Assembly (NCBI GenBank): GCA_022414725.1
Contig: CM039463.1
Coordinates: 74,827,209 to 74,891,208 of the forward strand
Source: Microglena sp. YARC
Lineage: Eukaryota; Chlorophyta; Chlorophyceae; Chlamydomonadales; Chlamydomonadaceae
Reading direction: 5' to 3'
DNA: 64,000 bases
Under the pieces are notes generated by a model. That model was not told the DNA's origin. It worked only from the letters and a program-made list of their open reading frames with translations, and did not search any database. Of the stretch, positions 57,214 to 64,000 are shown in pieces. The first letter of the stretch is position 1. The number at the start of each line of letters is the position of its first letter. Position numbers and translations under genes: made by a program.

Positions 57214-59990
57214 GCACGTCTGTCCGTCTGTTGTATGTATGTATGTATGTATGTATGTATGTATGTATGTATGTATGTATGTATGTATGTATGTATGTAT
57301 GTATGTATGTATGTATGTATGTATGTATGTATGTATGTATGTATGTATGTATGTATGTATGTATGTATGTATGTATGTATGTATGTATGTATGTATGTAT
57401 GTATGTATGTATGTATGTATGCATGTTGTATGTTGTATGTTGTATGTATGTTGCATGTATGTTTGCTGTTACAGTCCAGGGGTAGCCAAACAGGCTGGAG
57501 GAGAAAGCCAAAGTCAAAGTCAAAGTCGAATGCAAAGTCAAAGTCAAAGTCAAACCTGCAGTTGTAGTCACTAAAGCTAATGTCGAAGCATAAATCAAAG
57601 CCAAAGTCAAAGTTATTCCTATGGTCCTACTCACTAAAGCTAGTGTTGAAGCATAAATCAAAGTCAAATGCAGAGTCAAAGTCAGAGTCAAGCCTGCAGT
57701 CATAGTCAAAGTCAAAGTCAGAGTCAAAGTCATACCTGTAATCGTAGTCGACAAAGGTAGTGTCTAAGCCAAAATCAAAGTCATTGCCTCCAAGACCAGC
57801 TGAGCTTGGGGGATAGTCGGCGGCAAGATAGTCGGGGTCAGGATTGTTGGGGTCAGGGTCGTAAGCAGGAGGATAGTCGGCAGGAGGATTGTAGTCAGGT
57901 GGATTGTCGGCAACAAGATTTTCTGCAGGAGGATAGTCCGCAACTAGATTGTCCGCAGGAGGATAGTCGGCAAGAGTGCTGTTGGCTGGAGAGTTGTTGG
58001 CTGGAGAATAGTCGGCTGGAGGATTGTCAGCAGGAGGATTGTAGTCAGGAGGATTGCCGGCAACTGAATTGTCAGTAGGAGGAATGTCGGCTGGAGGACT
58101 GTCGGCAAGAGAGTTGTTGGCTGGAGAATAGTCGGCTGGAGGATTGTCAGCAGGAGGATTGTAGTCAGGAGGTTTGTCAGTGGCACGAGTGTCAGTAGGA
58201 GGATTGTCGGCTGGAGGATTGTCAGCAAGAGGGTTGTTAGCTGGGGGATTGTCGGCAAGAGGATAGTCTTCTGAAGGATAGGGCGTAGAAGCATAAGCTG
58301 GTGGTATATTGGCAGCAGGAGGATTGTCGGCTGGAGGATTGTTTTCTGAAGGATAGGGCGAAAACAGATAAGCTGGTGGAATATTGGCAGCAGGATAATA
58401 TTCGGCTGTAGGGCTATCAGCTGGTGTATAGGGAGTAGAAGGATAAGCTGGAGGAGGATTGCTAGCAGGAGGATTGTCAGCTGGAGGATAGTCGGCTGGA
58501 GTATAGGGCATAGAGGGATACACCGGGGGAGGATTGGCAGCAGGAGAATATTCGGCTGTAGGGCTGTCAGCTGGTGTATAGGGCATAGAGGGATACACCG
58601 GGGGAGGATTGGCAGCAGGAGGATTGTCAGCTGTAGGGCTGTCAGCTGGTGTATAGGGCATAGAGGGATACACCGGGGGAGGATTGGCAGCAGGAGAATA
58701 TTCGGCTGTAGGGCTGTCAGCTGGCGTATAGGGCATAGAGGGATACACCGGGGGAGGATTGGCAGCAGGAGAATATTCGGCTGTAGGGCTGTCAGCTGGT
58801 GTATAGGGCATAGAGGGATACACCGGGGGAGGATTGGCAGCAGGAGAATATTCGGCTGTAGGGCTGTCAGCTGGTGTATAGGGCATAGAGGGATACACCG
58901 GGGGAGGATTGGCAGCAGGAGAATATTCGGCTGTAGGGCTGTCAACTGGTGTATAGGGCATAGAGGGATACACCGGGGGAGGATTGGCAGCAGGAGAATA
59001 TTCGGCTGTAGGGCTGCCAGCTGGTGTATAGGGCATAGAGGGATACACCGGGGGAGGATTGGCAGCAGGAGAATATTCGGCTGTAGGGCTGTCAACTGGT
59101 GTATAGGGCATAGAGGGATACACCGGGGGAGGATTGGCAGCAGGAGAATATTCGGCTGGAGGGCTGTCAACTGGTGTATAGGGCATAGAGGGATACACCG
59201 GGGGAGGATTGGCAGCAGGAGAATATTCGGCTGTAGGGCTGTCAGCTGGTGTATAGGGCATAGAGGGATACGCCGGGGGAGGATTGGCAGCAGGAGAATA
59301 TTCGGCTGTAGGGCTGACAGCTGGTGTATAGGGCATAGAGGGATACGCCGGGGGAGGATTGGCAGCAGGAGAATATTCGGCTGTAGGGCTGTCAGCTGGT
59401 GTATAGGGCATAGAGGGATACGCCGGGGGAGGATTGGCAGCAGAAGGATTATCGGCAGGTTGATTGTTGGCTGGAGGGTAGGTGGCAGGAGACATGGTGG
59501 CAGGAGGATTGGTGGCAGGAGGATGGGTGGCAGGAGGGGTGGCAGGAGAATAGGGGGCAGGAGGATTCTGGGCTGGAGGATGCGTGGCAGGAGGGGCGGC
59601 AGGAGAATAGGGGGCAGGAGGATTCTGGGCTGGAGGATTGTCGATAGGGGGAGACGCTACAAGAGGATAACTGGGAGAAGGATTGTCAGCAGGAGGATTG
59701 TTGACTGGAGGACTGTTGGCTGGAGGACTGTCCGCAGGAGGAATGTCGACTGGTGGACTGGTGGCTGGAGGATAGGGCATAAAAGGGTAAGCAGGTGGAG
59801 TAGTACCAGCAGAAGGATAATCGGCTGGAGGATTGTCGGCAGGAGGATTAGGCACATATTGATAAGCTGGTGAAGGATAAGTTGCATCCACAGCTACCAG
59901 TATGCAGAGGCTAGGGAGGAGCAGCAACAGAAGCCACACATGCATGTGAGCATTGTGAGCCCCCTTGAAGTTCTTGCAATGGCCAACCAT
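44686..59990 (-). CDS. Gene F: secreted Pro-rich protein with HYR/DUF5011-like modules, 13 exons
   Basis: Exons (minus): 59990-57736, 57040-56578, 56054-55970, 53935-53720, 52712-52576, 52350-52166, 50737-50541, 49645-49455, 48822-48625, 47888-47403, 45928-45736, 45168-45124, 44876-44686 (TGA). All junctions are GT-AG and in phase; 1613 residues from ATG 59990, or 1598 from ATG 59945, which is the better signal peptide start (MHVWLLLLLLPSLCILVAVD). Residues 40-690 are NPPAD/YPP-type Pro-rich repeats, as in hydroxyproline-rich wall glycoproteins. 690-1050 is Asp/Tyr/Phe-rich with a globular part (VVLTSIPSSGRRLFLLSAKT). Two Ig-like modules follow: about 1165-1265 (PRVTLLGTG, DPGATA, SFLITYTAVDEVGNAA) and about 1305-1425 (PNLTLQGPPV, CDAGATAEDLEDG, GTFKIKFSVTNSAG), and a third begins near 1455 (RPTISLVTYP). 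Cys-rich linkers (CIPPSELCFN, CLPGSRLCDNLVDC) join them. Inferred to be an extracellular matrix or surface protein. The last two exons are the least certain. Confidence 0.82.
45050..45085 (-). repeat. Second copy of the 45-nt gene F exon 12
   Basis: The authentic exon (45168-45124) starts CTAATTTCTGTCCGCATTCT after TTGCAG. The copy has the same TTGCAG acceptor and CTAATTTCTGTCCGCATTGC before diverging. Exon 12 is phase 1-1, so inclusion or exclusion would keep the frame. Confidence 0.6.
45180..45515. repeat. 38-39-bp CCCAGCCCTCCTCCCTCAAC minisatellite
   Basis: About eight copies of CCACCCCAGCCCTCCTCCCT followed by CAACCCCCTGTCCCAGTCT, in the intron between gene F exons 11 and 12. Confidence 0.95.
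45945..46215. repeat. (GT)n / poly-G tract in gene F intron 10
   Basis: GTGTGTGT tract with a poly-G run at 46012-46030. No coding. Confidence 0.95.
46455..47040. repeat. 57-bp minisatellite, about 10 copies, gene F intron 10
   Basis: The unit is CTGAGTACCACACACCCCCA, TGACATCATCAGGCGGCAGT and ACAAAATGCATG. Copies are nearly identical, implying recent growth. TGACATCA is a CRE-like palindromic word repeated in each unit, but no function is claimed. Confidence 0.95.
47205..47280 (-). repeat. Copy of the gene F exon 10 donor edge
   Basis: The authentic edge, TCACATATCCCTTCCTCGGA and GAAAGTGTTGAG before GTGCGA at 47403, is echoed as TCACGTATCCGTTTACCTCG, GAGAAAGTGTGTGAG before GTGCGA. Flanking CACCCCCA-rich intron DNA is also repeated. 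Confidence 0.8.
48010..48545 (-). repeat. Series of copies of the gene F exon 9 3' half and its donor
   Basis: The closest copy (48545-48400) retains ACATGCACAGTCGATGGCTC, the GGAGCTACAG block and a GTAAGTCAGTG donor. Farther copies (near 48310-48275, 48180-48130, 48060-48020) keep only 'gaacactggacaggt' and 'ggaggatcagcgg' intron pieces. The coding text in the closest copy is frameshifted relative to exon 9. Confidence 0.8.
48893..49440 (-). repeat. TGTACATACACGGTA minisatellite grown from the gene F exon 8 donor
   Basis: The exon 8 end CTTCCTGATCACGTACACGG with GTACGATGTCC is repeated as CTTCTTGATCACATACACAG at about 49112 and CCTCCTGATCACATACACGG at about 49285, with an intervening GTATGTACATGTGTACCGT-type array. 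The repeated word is derived from the splice-site sequence itself. Confidence 0.75.
49740..49895 (+). mobile_element. D1 element with (TCTG)n edge
   Basis: (TCTG) about 19 times at 49743-49818, then GGGTGAGGCCAAATAGGACT, TGCCCAACCGTGATAGGAAG and GGCTTAAAAAAAAAGGCATT, matching the D1 family order. Located in gene F intron 7. Confidence 0.65.
50180..51300 (-). repeat. Copies of gene F exon 7 donor and acceptor edges
   Basis: Donor-edge copies: 50255-50190 and 50465-50430 (GGCACAGGCCGTGCTGCATT and ATCGACAG before GTGTGCA), downstream of exon 7. Acceptor-edge copies: 50910-50865, 51095-51060 and 51205-51175 (TTGAGCCTGAGAGGTGGTGC preceded by CTCCAG or shortened). Both ends of one exon have been multiplied independently. 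Confidence 0.8.
51390..51452. repeat. Interstitial telomere-like CCCTAAA/CCCTAAAA repeats
   Basis: Several perfect CCCTAAA and CCCTAAAA words in a row, mixed with CTCTAAA. A looser set lies at 51893-52065 (CCCTAAACCCTTACCC). Both Arabidopsis- and Chlamydomonas-type units occur. Inside a gene F intron, so not a chromosome end. Confidence 0.7.
52405..52475 (-). repeat. Copy of the gene F exon 6 acceptor edge
   Basis: GAATTGGCTTACCTGATAGA and AGCCAAGCAATTGCTTCCTA, with a TTCAG acceptor, against GAATTGGCTTACCTGATGGA and AGCCAAGCAGCTGCTTCCTA in the exon. Coding differences are mostly silent or single, and the reading frame is kept through CNKSVNN-type text. Confidence 0.8.
52855..53445 (-). repeat. 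Copies of gene F exon 5 acceptor edge and exon 4 donor edge
   Basis: Exon 5 acceptor copies (GTGAAGCCTATGTG with a 'gatgtag'-like acceptor) at 52890-52858, 52985-52955 and 53085-53052. Exon 4 donor copies (GACAGCGAGC, GTGATTGAGT and AGGTG) near 53175-53145, 53330-53265 and 53440-53385. Both lie in the one intron between those exons and are embedded in AATAAATAAA-rich spacers. Confidence 0.8.
53995..55310 (-). repeat. 66-72-bp minisatellite, about 19 copies, derived from element D1
   Basis: Plus-strand unit: GACTGTAACATACATACAGT, GCAAGTGGACATGATATGTT and TAGTTGCCTATTGGGCCTAC CCCTG. It embeds the D1 end (GTTACAGTCCAGGGGTAGGC on the minus strand). The first copies carry an extra 4-6 bases. A gene F exon 4 acceptor-edge copy sits at its left margin (54045-54000). 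Confidence 0.9.
55490..55680 (-). repeat. Two copies of the gene F exon 4 acceptor edge
   Basis: Near 55555-55495 and 55675-55615 the minus strand reads 'gacttactgt...gactgggggcgactatgatgaccac', echoing exon 4's CTGCCGACTGGGGGCGCC and GGCGACTACGCAGATCTG. They lie in the same intron, upstream of exon 4. Confidence 0.65.
56425..56510 (-). repeat. Partial copy of gene F exon 2 3' end
   Basis: The copy encodes ALRLRKTPRAMFCASTLSKL against ELRLRKTPGAMFGSSTLSTV at the end of exon 2. Most differences are single-base. No donor is kept after it, so it looks like a decaying duplicate. Confidence 0.75.
57041..57475. repeat. (TATG)n and (TCTG)n microsatellites, gene F intron 1
   Basis: TATG tract at 57041-57110, TCTG at 57138-57230 and a long TATG tract at 57236-57420, followed by the D1 core GTTACAGTCCAGGGGTAG at 57468-57485. 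Tyr/Ile/His/Thr-repeat frames here are not coding. Confidence 0.97.
57486..57730 (-). repeat. Copies of the gene F exon 1 donor edge (DFDFDYDY repeats)
   Basis: Beyond the exon 1 donor at 57735 the minus strand continues with GACTTTGACTTTGAC-type DNA containing further CAG/GTTTGAC and CAG/GCTTGAC junction-like words near 57560 and 57690. Some could act as tiny extra exons coding Asp/Phe repeats, but none is required by the model. Confidence 0.6.
58415..59445 (-). repeat. 75-bp coding repeat, about 13 copies, in gene F exon 1
   Basis: Each 75-bp unit encodes a 25-residue motif of the form SPTAEYSPAANPPPVYPSMP followed by YTPAD. Copies are nearly identical at the DNA level, with a few recurrent variants (PADSP/PVDSP; PPVYP/PPAYP). 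The exact multiple of three keeps gene F open. It also leaves another minus frame open for 408 codons (Leu/Ile/Pro-rich), which is a by-product. Confidence 0.95.
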
Positions 59991-60393
59991 CGCCAGGACT
60001 CCTCTCGTTTAAGACAGCTGTTCAAGGGGAGAGGGGGATGGAGGGGGGTGGGATGGGGTGGGGTGGGGTGGGAGTGGGAGGGTGGGGTGGGGGGGTATTT
60101 TAGGCATGCGAGAAGAGACATGATGTTCTGCTAGCTAGCAACACCCGTACTACGCGCACACGTGCCGATCTCCTTTGCGAGCCTAATACCAGTCAGGCAA
60201 CCCGGAGTAATCTAATTACCGTATATTATTAGGATTGGTATATACCTATAGTATGAACTACTCAAAGGCCGTAATGATAGGGCCTGGTAGGGCGTGGTAT
60301 TAAGGGAGCCCAATCTTACGGCAGTAGGGAACGAGCTGCTACTTGACCTGGACAAAGCTACCATGGCGGTTAACAGCGACGGCGTACACTAAA
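59991..60393. promoter_or_regulatory. Gene F upstream region
   Basis: By position the gene F promoter and 5' UTR. Contains a GGGGTGGGGTGG tract (60035-60095). No defended core-promoter motif. Confidence 0.3.
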
Positions 60394-60845
60394 GCACACC
60401 CGTAGGGATTTGAACCTCACACCTCCTCAGGGTTGTGTAGTACGGATACGGGTACGGGTACGGATACAGATACGGTACGGATACGGTACGGGTTTTAGAA
60501 GTGAGTTCGGTTTGAGTACGGTACGTTTTTTAGTATCATAACACTCCCTGACCTAATTAACTTTTTGTTTATCCTAATTTGATCTATGTTCCATAGGAAA
60601 CATGTAGAGGGCATTCCTGGCTTTTCAGTGGTCTGCTGATCATGTCAAAATTCGAAGGCAGCAAAAAGTTATGCCACTTCGTATCATGGAACTGACTATG
60701 CAAGTATGTGTCGTGAGTACAGACCGTACGCGTACTCAATTTTCAGAAAAACAAGTACGGTACGGATTTTAGGTGCGTACTGTCCGTACTACACAACCCT
60801 GCACCTCCTGATTTCAACGAGCTCTACCAATGAGCTAATCGTCGA
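60394..60845 (-). pseudogene. tRNA-like sequence split by a DNA transposon
   Basis: The minus strand shows an A-box/D-arm TAGCTCATTGGTAGAGC (60837-60821) and, after the insertion, a B-box/T-arm GGTTCAAATCC (60416-60406). With the 374-bp insert and one copy of its 8-bp duplication removed, the spacing fits a tRNA. The T stem has one mismatch, and the acceptor and anticodon stems do not pair well. So it is a decayed tRNA gene or a tRNA-derived SINE head, not a working tRNA. No anticodon is assigned. Confidence 0.6.
60428..60801. mobile_element. 374-bp hAT-like non-autonomous element with perfect 8-bp duplication
   Basis: Terminal inverted repeats CAGGGTTGTGTAGTACGG (60428-60445) and CCGTACTACACAACCCTG (60784-60801) are perfect over 18 bp. 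Flanks CACCTCCT at 60420-60427 and 60802-60809 are identical. CAGGG-type ends with 8-bp duplications are diagnostic of hAT elements. Sub-terminal GGTACGGATACGGTACG-like repeats are typical of transposase-binding regions. There is no transposase. The perfect ends and duplication indicate a recent insertion. Confidence 0.92.
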
Positions 60846-60904
60846 AACGGAATTTCAAAGCCTGTATCACTGCAATGATGTGGTAGTTGAATTCAAGCAT
60901 GAAA

Positions 60905-61160
60905 CAAAACAAACCAATTTTTCAGTTTCGGGGCTTCACGTAGCAGCTTCTAGGCAGCTCCCTTCCCCTATCCTGAACCTGAAGCTAGCTAGTGCGAACG
61001 ACAGCTGGCATAGCATATATGCGAATGACAGCTGGCATAGCATATATGCCAATGGCAGCTGGCATAGCATATATTCCAATGCAGCTGACATGTGTAGAAT
61101 TTGCGGAGAGACTGGCTAATGAAGCTGGCTAGAAGCTACCAGCTCCATGCGAAGACCAAA
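60905..61160. mobile_element. Degenerate M1 MITE copy with internal tandem repeat
   Basis: TTTCAGTTTCGGGGCTTCAC, then 'gtagcagcttctaggcagctccc', and the inverted partner 'gaagctggctagaagctacc'. In the middle a 23-24-bp unit (GACAGCTGGCATAGCATATA TGC) is repeated three times at 61005-61080. Confidence 0.6.
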
Positions 61161-61184
61161 AATAGATAATAATTTAAATAGATA

Positions 61185-61515
61185 GACAGTGGCACCAACA
61201 TACACATACATACACCTACATTTGAATAGGCAGAACAAAACATACACAAACATACACACATAACATACACATACATACATATTCAACATACACATACATT
61301 CACGCACAAACAGTGACACCAATATACCCAACATGCACGCACATACAGTGACACCAATGTACCCAACATACATATACAGACAATACAGACACATACATAC
61401 ACACACATGCAGTGACACCAACATACCCAACATACACTTACATACACACATACATACCCAACTTACACATACAGTGACACCAACATACCCAACACACACA
61501 TACATACACGGGCAT
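61185..61515. repeat. CATACA-rich repeat with CAGTGACACCAACATACCCA unit
   Basis: About five copies of AGTGACACCAACATACCCAA plus CATACACATACATACA spacers, period about 50-60 bp. Val/Cys-rich minus frames are artefacts. Confidence 0.9.
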
Positions 61516-62260
61516 ACAGTGTATGAAGAGAGGACACAAGCACTTGTATTCTCTTATCAGTTCAGAGAATGCATAATGCATGGCTTCCTGCCGCGAGTGC
61601 TATGACGCGAGGAATTCAGCTAATTGCTAGTCAAGCGCTAGCTATACTTTACTTGTTCGGTCACCACGCTTACCTTCGGCGCTCGGGTGAGGCGCTGAAT
61701 TCAGATTGGCAAATTGAAACACCAAGGAAGCATCGGACAGACCCGATACCAGTCCGAAGATAAATGTGTCCTCCGTATATTGCTATCGCGCGGGAGACCG
61801 AGCTCAGGCACAGTAGCGATCTGCGACAGCAAAACCCACAGTTGCCTTCCCCAGTGCAAGCGGACGGGAAGTTGCCGTCAACTTTACGCCCCGTGGCAAG
61901 GCGTGACTACGTCAAACTTATCGGACAAAACCAACGTGCATGGCTTTCATTTCCTTCTTCTAACATTCATCAGTGTTGCCTTTGCTGGAATCAACCATGC
62001 GAGTAAGGGGCGGTAACCAGAATCCCAGCATGGTTTTTCCAGGCGTACTTTCAGGCGTACTACATTGGACTGGGTGCACCCATCACCCACCACCCATGGG
62101 TGGGTAGTGTCGGTTGTATTCTAAGTTTCGTACGCGGTCGGCCGAATCGCATCCGAAACTCATTTATATTGCATTGCATGGGACGGGATGGGTGCCGCAA
62201 TCCATGCAACCCTCCAATCAGAATCACCGAAATCCGGCACTCGAAAGTTGCCCCTGCAAC
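61516..62260. other. Intergenic region, no gene supported
   Basis: Several short overlapping plus-strand frames; none has splice partners. 'aggcgtacttt / aggcgtactac' is a small direct repeat at 62040-62065. Confidence 0.3.
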
Positions 62261-62267
62261 CCTGCCT

Positions 62268-62365
62268 TCGACCGACCGACCGACCGACCGACCGACCGAC
62301 CGACGACCGACCGACGACCGACCGACCGTCTACCGACCGACCGACGACCGACCGACCGACTACGA
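62268..62365. repeat. (GACC)n / CCGACCGA microsatellite
   Basis: CGACCGACCGACCGACC tract with CGACGACC interruptions. Asp/Arg/Pro/Thr frames are artefacts. A short relative occurs at 63152-63166. Confidence 0.97.
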
Positions 62366-62531
62366 CTACTATTTTGCTCCCTTTTTAAAAAGAAAATCTT
62401 ACCTGGAACTCGCGGGAGCAAAATAGTAGGGTGCCCTAAGGGCCCCTGCAGTGGTCGGCCCAAGGGTTAGTAAGTTGAGCTGAGCGAAGACAGGCGGGCA
62501 GGCGGTTTGCAGAACCTAGGCAAGGGCAGCC

Positions 62532-62661
62532 ATGTCCGGGCGACCAACCACGGGAGCAAAATGTGAGGTGAGTGACATACCGGCTGGCCTGCATCAGAAA
62601 CGCTCGAGGTACGCCCGGGTACGCCCGCGGCGCGTGGCAGCAGTTGGGCTGGAGTCACTGG
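62532..62661 (+). CDS. Possible 5' exons of a further gene
   Basis: ATG at 62532 in a favourable context (gcagccATGTCC) gives MSGRPTTGAKCE and stops exactly at a GTGAGT donor (62568). A GCATCAG acceptor leads to 62598-62661, in phase 0, encoding a very basic stretch (KRSRYARVRPRRVAAVGLES) up to a GTGAGG donor. No later exon was found with certainty before the window end. Arg-rich N-terminus; function unknown. Confidence 0.35.
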
Positions 62662-62779
62662 GTGAGGGAGGTGCGAGAAGGTGAAATTGAAATTGAAATT
62701 GTTACATCCGACTATCCGAGTAATGAAGTCACTCTCAGGACGTGAAGTTAAGGACATCACAGCGTAAGCCGAGATGGTG

Positions 62780-62965
62780 ACAATTTAAAGCACAGGTCGG
62801 ACGAGGGAATGAAAGTTTGCTTGCCAACCCTGCATGAAGCTGTGCTTGCAAATTTGTTAAGGCCCACCATGCACCCCCGCATGAAGTTGTGCTTGCCAAG
62901 TTGTCAAGGGCCACCATGCACCCCCGCATGAAGTTGTGCTTGCCAAATTGTCAAGCACCATGCAT
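62780..62965. repeat. 54-bp unit, three tandem copies
   Basis: GCATGAAGTTGTGCTTGCCA, AGTTGTCAAGGGCCACCATG and CACCCCC, repeated three times with a few changes. Confidence 0.9.
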
Positions 62966-63667
62966 CATGTATATTTATCCGTCAACCCGGGTCCTTCGCC
63001 ATTATCAATGAAGACGCGCCATAAAGTGGGCCACCTTGATTTCAAGCTAGCATTCGGCACTGCACATCAAATGAACTTGCAGAGGGCCACCCTTTTTTGC
63101 GGAGACTCCCCTTCTGTGGGGCGGGAGCCCCCAGGGTCACCCATTTGTCCGTTTGACCGACCGACCGAAGAATTGAAGCCTGACACGTCAGCCAACTGTC
63201 TCATAACTGACTTGCTTCGGTCAGCTCCGTCGTTGCCACCTGTCGTTCCGTTGCCAACACACTCCGATACACTTCACCAATTTCCGCGTCGCTTACGATG
63301 CTGCATAGGACTTGTTCACCCATTCGGCATAAGTCACTGTAGTAGAGACTCGAACTCAACCGGTGGTGTTCATGCAACTCATGCAAACGTTCATATCATG
63401 CAATCCAACTCATTCTCCACCATCCCAACTCATTCTCCACCAATCCCAACGCATTCTCTACCATGCATCTTAACTCATTCGCCACTATCCCAACGCATTC
63501 TCCACCAATCCAATTCAAACTCCACTAGGAACACTAACCACTCAGTGCCGTCCTGTCTTCTCCCCTGCCTCAGGCCTTTTAAGTGCCTACCTCCACCTCT
63601 CCTCCACCTCCCCCCTTTCCCCTCCTCCACCCCTCCTCCAGCACACACACACGCACCTCCCCCCTAA
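62936..63667 (+). CDS. Uncertain 243-codon open frame
   Basis: Open from ATG 62936. The first two thirds (KTRHKVGHLDFKLAFGTAHQ; LLRSAPSLPPVVPLPTHSDT) are unique sequence; the rest is built from CCAACTCATTCTCCACCA repeats and a poly-C-rich tail. Long for chance, but no acceptor, homologue or conserved motif is seen. It may be part of the gene starting at 62532. Confidence 0.25.
   Translation: MLAKLSSTMHHVYLSVNPGPSPLSMKTRHKVGHLDFKLAFGTAHQMNLQRATLFCGDSPSVGREPPGSPICPFDRPTEELKPDTSANCLITDLLRSAPSLPPVVPLPTHSDTLHQFPRRLRCCIGLVHPFGISHCSRDSNSTGGVHATHANVHIMQSNSFSTIPTHSPPIPTHSLPCILTHSPLSQRILHQSNSNSTRNTNHSVPSCLLPCLRPFKCLPPPLLHLPPFPSSTPPPAHTHAPPP
63400..63530. repeat. CCAACTCATTCTCCACCATC tandem repeat
   Basis: About six copies of an 18-20-base unit. 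Not coding by itself. Confidence 0.85.
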
Positions 63668-63844
63668 CCTTCTCCACCTCTCCTCCATCTCCCCCTCCCC
63701 ACTCCCTCTCCTCCTCCTCCTCTTCCCATCCCCCCCCCCCCCCCCCCCCCCCCCTTCGTGAGATGTATAAAACGGCCATGGTGTGTGAAAAATGCTTGAA
63801 TCCTGCTTTCTTCCCCCCCCCTCCTCATTCTTCTGAGTCCCTGA

Positions 63845-63965
63845 GAGGTATAACGATTGTTTGGGGTTCAGTTTATCAATGCCTTTTCTTTTTAAGCCCT
63901 TGATACCACGGTTTGGCAAGTCCTTTTAGCGTATTAGGCCCACCCCTGGACTGTAACATACATGA
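63845..63965 (-). mobile_element. D1 element copy at the window end
   Basis: On the minus strand: ATGTATGTTACAGTCCAGGG, GTGGGCCTAATACGC, GGACTTGCCAAACCGTGGTA, TCAAGGGCTTAAAAAGAAAA and GGCATTGATAAACTGAACCC. Used with the 35520-35630 copy to define the family. Confidence 0.65.
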
Positions 63966-64000
63966 AGGAGGCGGCCTCGGATGATGGGACAATCGGACAG

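Noticed and set aside
56554..57754. Tyr/Ile/His/Thr and Cys/Val/Met repeat frames over the TATG/TCTG microsatellites
   Set aside because: Pure microsatellite translation. The genuine exon 2 of gene F starts at 57040 after an acceptor.
57944..59170. 408-codon Leu/Ile/Pro-rich minus frame (TALQPNILLLPILPRCIPLC repeats)
   Set aside because: Alternative frame of the 75-bp repeat in gene F exon 1, whose true frame has a signal peptide start and in-phase splice sites.
62467..62760. 97-codon minus-strand frame opposite the candidate 62532 exons
   Set aside because: No splice partner, and the plus strand has a start codon plus two phase-matched junctions, which I judged more convincing.

Overview
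The window is nuclear DNA from a eukaryote, most likely a green alga of the chlorophyte lineage. The evidence is intron-rich genes with GT-AG junctions, plant/algal-type telomere-like motifs (CCCTAAA and CCCTAAAA), a secreted proline-rich glycoprotein-type gene, long poly-G/poly-C runs, abundant minisatellites, several families of small DNA transposons and a 1000-N scaffold gap (39928-40927). Base composition is near 50% GC by eye. I cannot name the species; a Dunaliella- or volvocine-like chlorophyte is only a guess. There is no sign of bacterial operons, CRISPR arrays or rRNA.

Three genes can be assembled exon by exon because codon phases agree across introns. Gene A (minus, 3307-6892, 5 exons) encodes a Gln-rich, low-complexity, probably nuclear protein of about 690 residues. 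Gene B (plus, 9399 or earlier to 16013, possibly 16175, 7 exons) encodes an unrecognised protein whose last exon carries an in-frame TAA followed by a 53-codon acidic/Gln-rich open tail. Gene F (minus, 44686-59990, 13 exons, about 1613 codons) encodes a secreted protein with a signal peptide, a large Pro-rich region containing about a dozen near-identical 25-residue repeats, an Asp/Tyr/Phe-rich segment, and C-terminal Ig-like modules of the HYR/DUF5011 type. Between B and F lies a poorly resolved minus-strand region (26749-42742) with convincing exons, including two EF-hand-like motifs (gene C). A further gene may start on the plus strand at 62532.

The most striking feature is structural. Introns of genes F and C (and one of A) carry tandem or scattered copies of the edges of their own exons. 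Each copy holds 30-100 bases of coding sequence plus the authentic acceptor or donor site. In the EF-hand region (32630-34750) more than a dozen copies form potential 66-nt phase-symmetric mini-exons. At 26749-28510 five copies of a 29-codon exon block occur, and at 29032-29136 there is a diverged, phase-compatible second version of an exon. This looks like a process that repeatedly amplifies exon/intron junctions, with possible consequences for alternative splicing.

Mobile elements include a foldback/MITE family of about 190-200 bp with hAT-like 8-bp target duplications (perfect at two copies, one-mismatch at a third), a 374-bp hAT-like element that split a tRNA-like sequence (perfect 8-bp duplication), a 1430-bp Harbinger/Tourist-like element, an inverted repeat pair that includes exon 1 of gene B, and a dispersed element associated with CATA/TCTG microsatellites. 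Two large minisatellites appear to have grown from ends of these elements. Much of the remaining sequence is simple or tandem repeat, and frequent 1-nt indels among repeat copies suggest some local sequence error.
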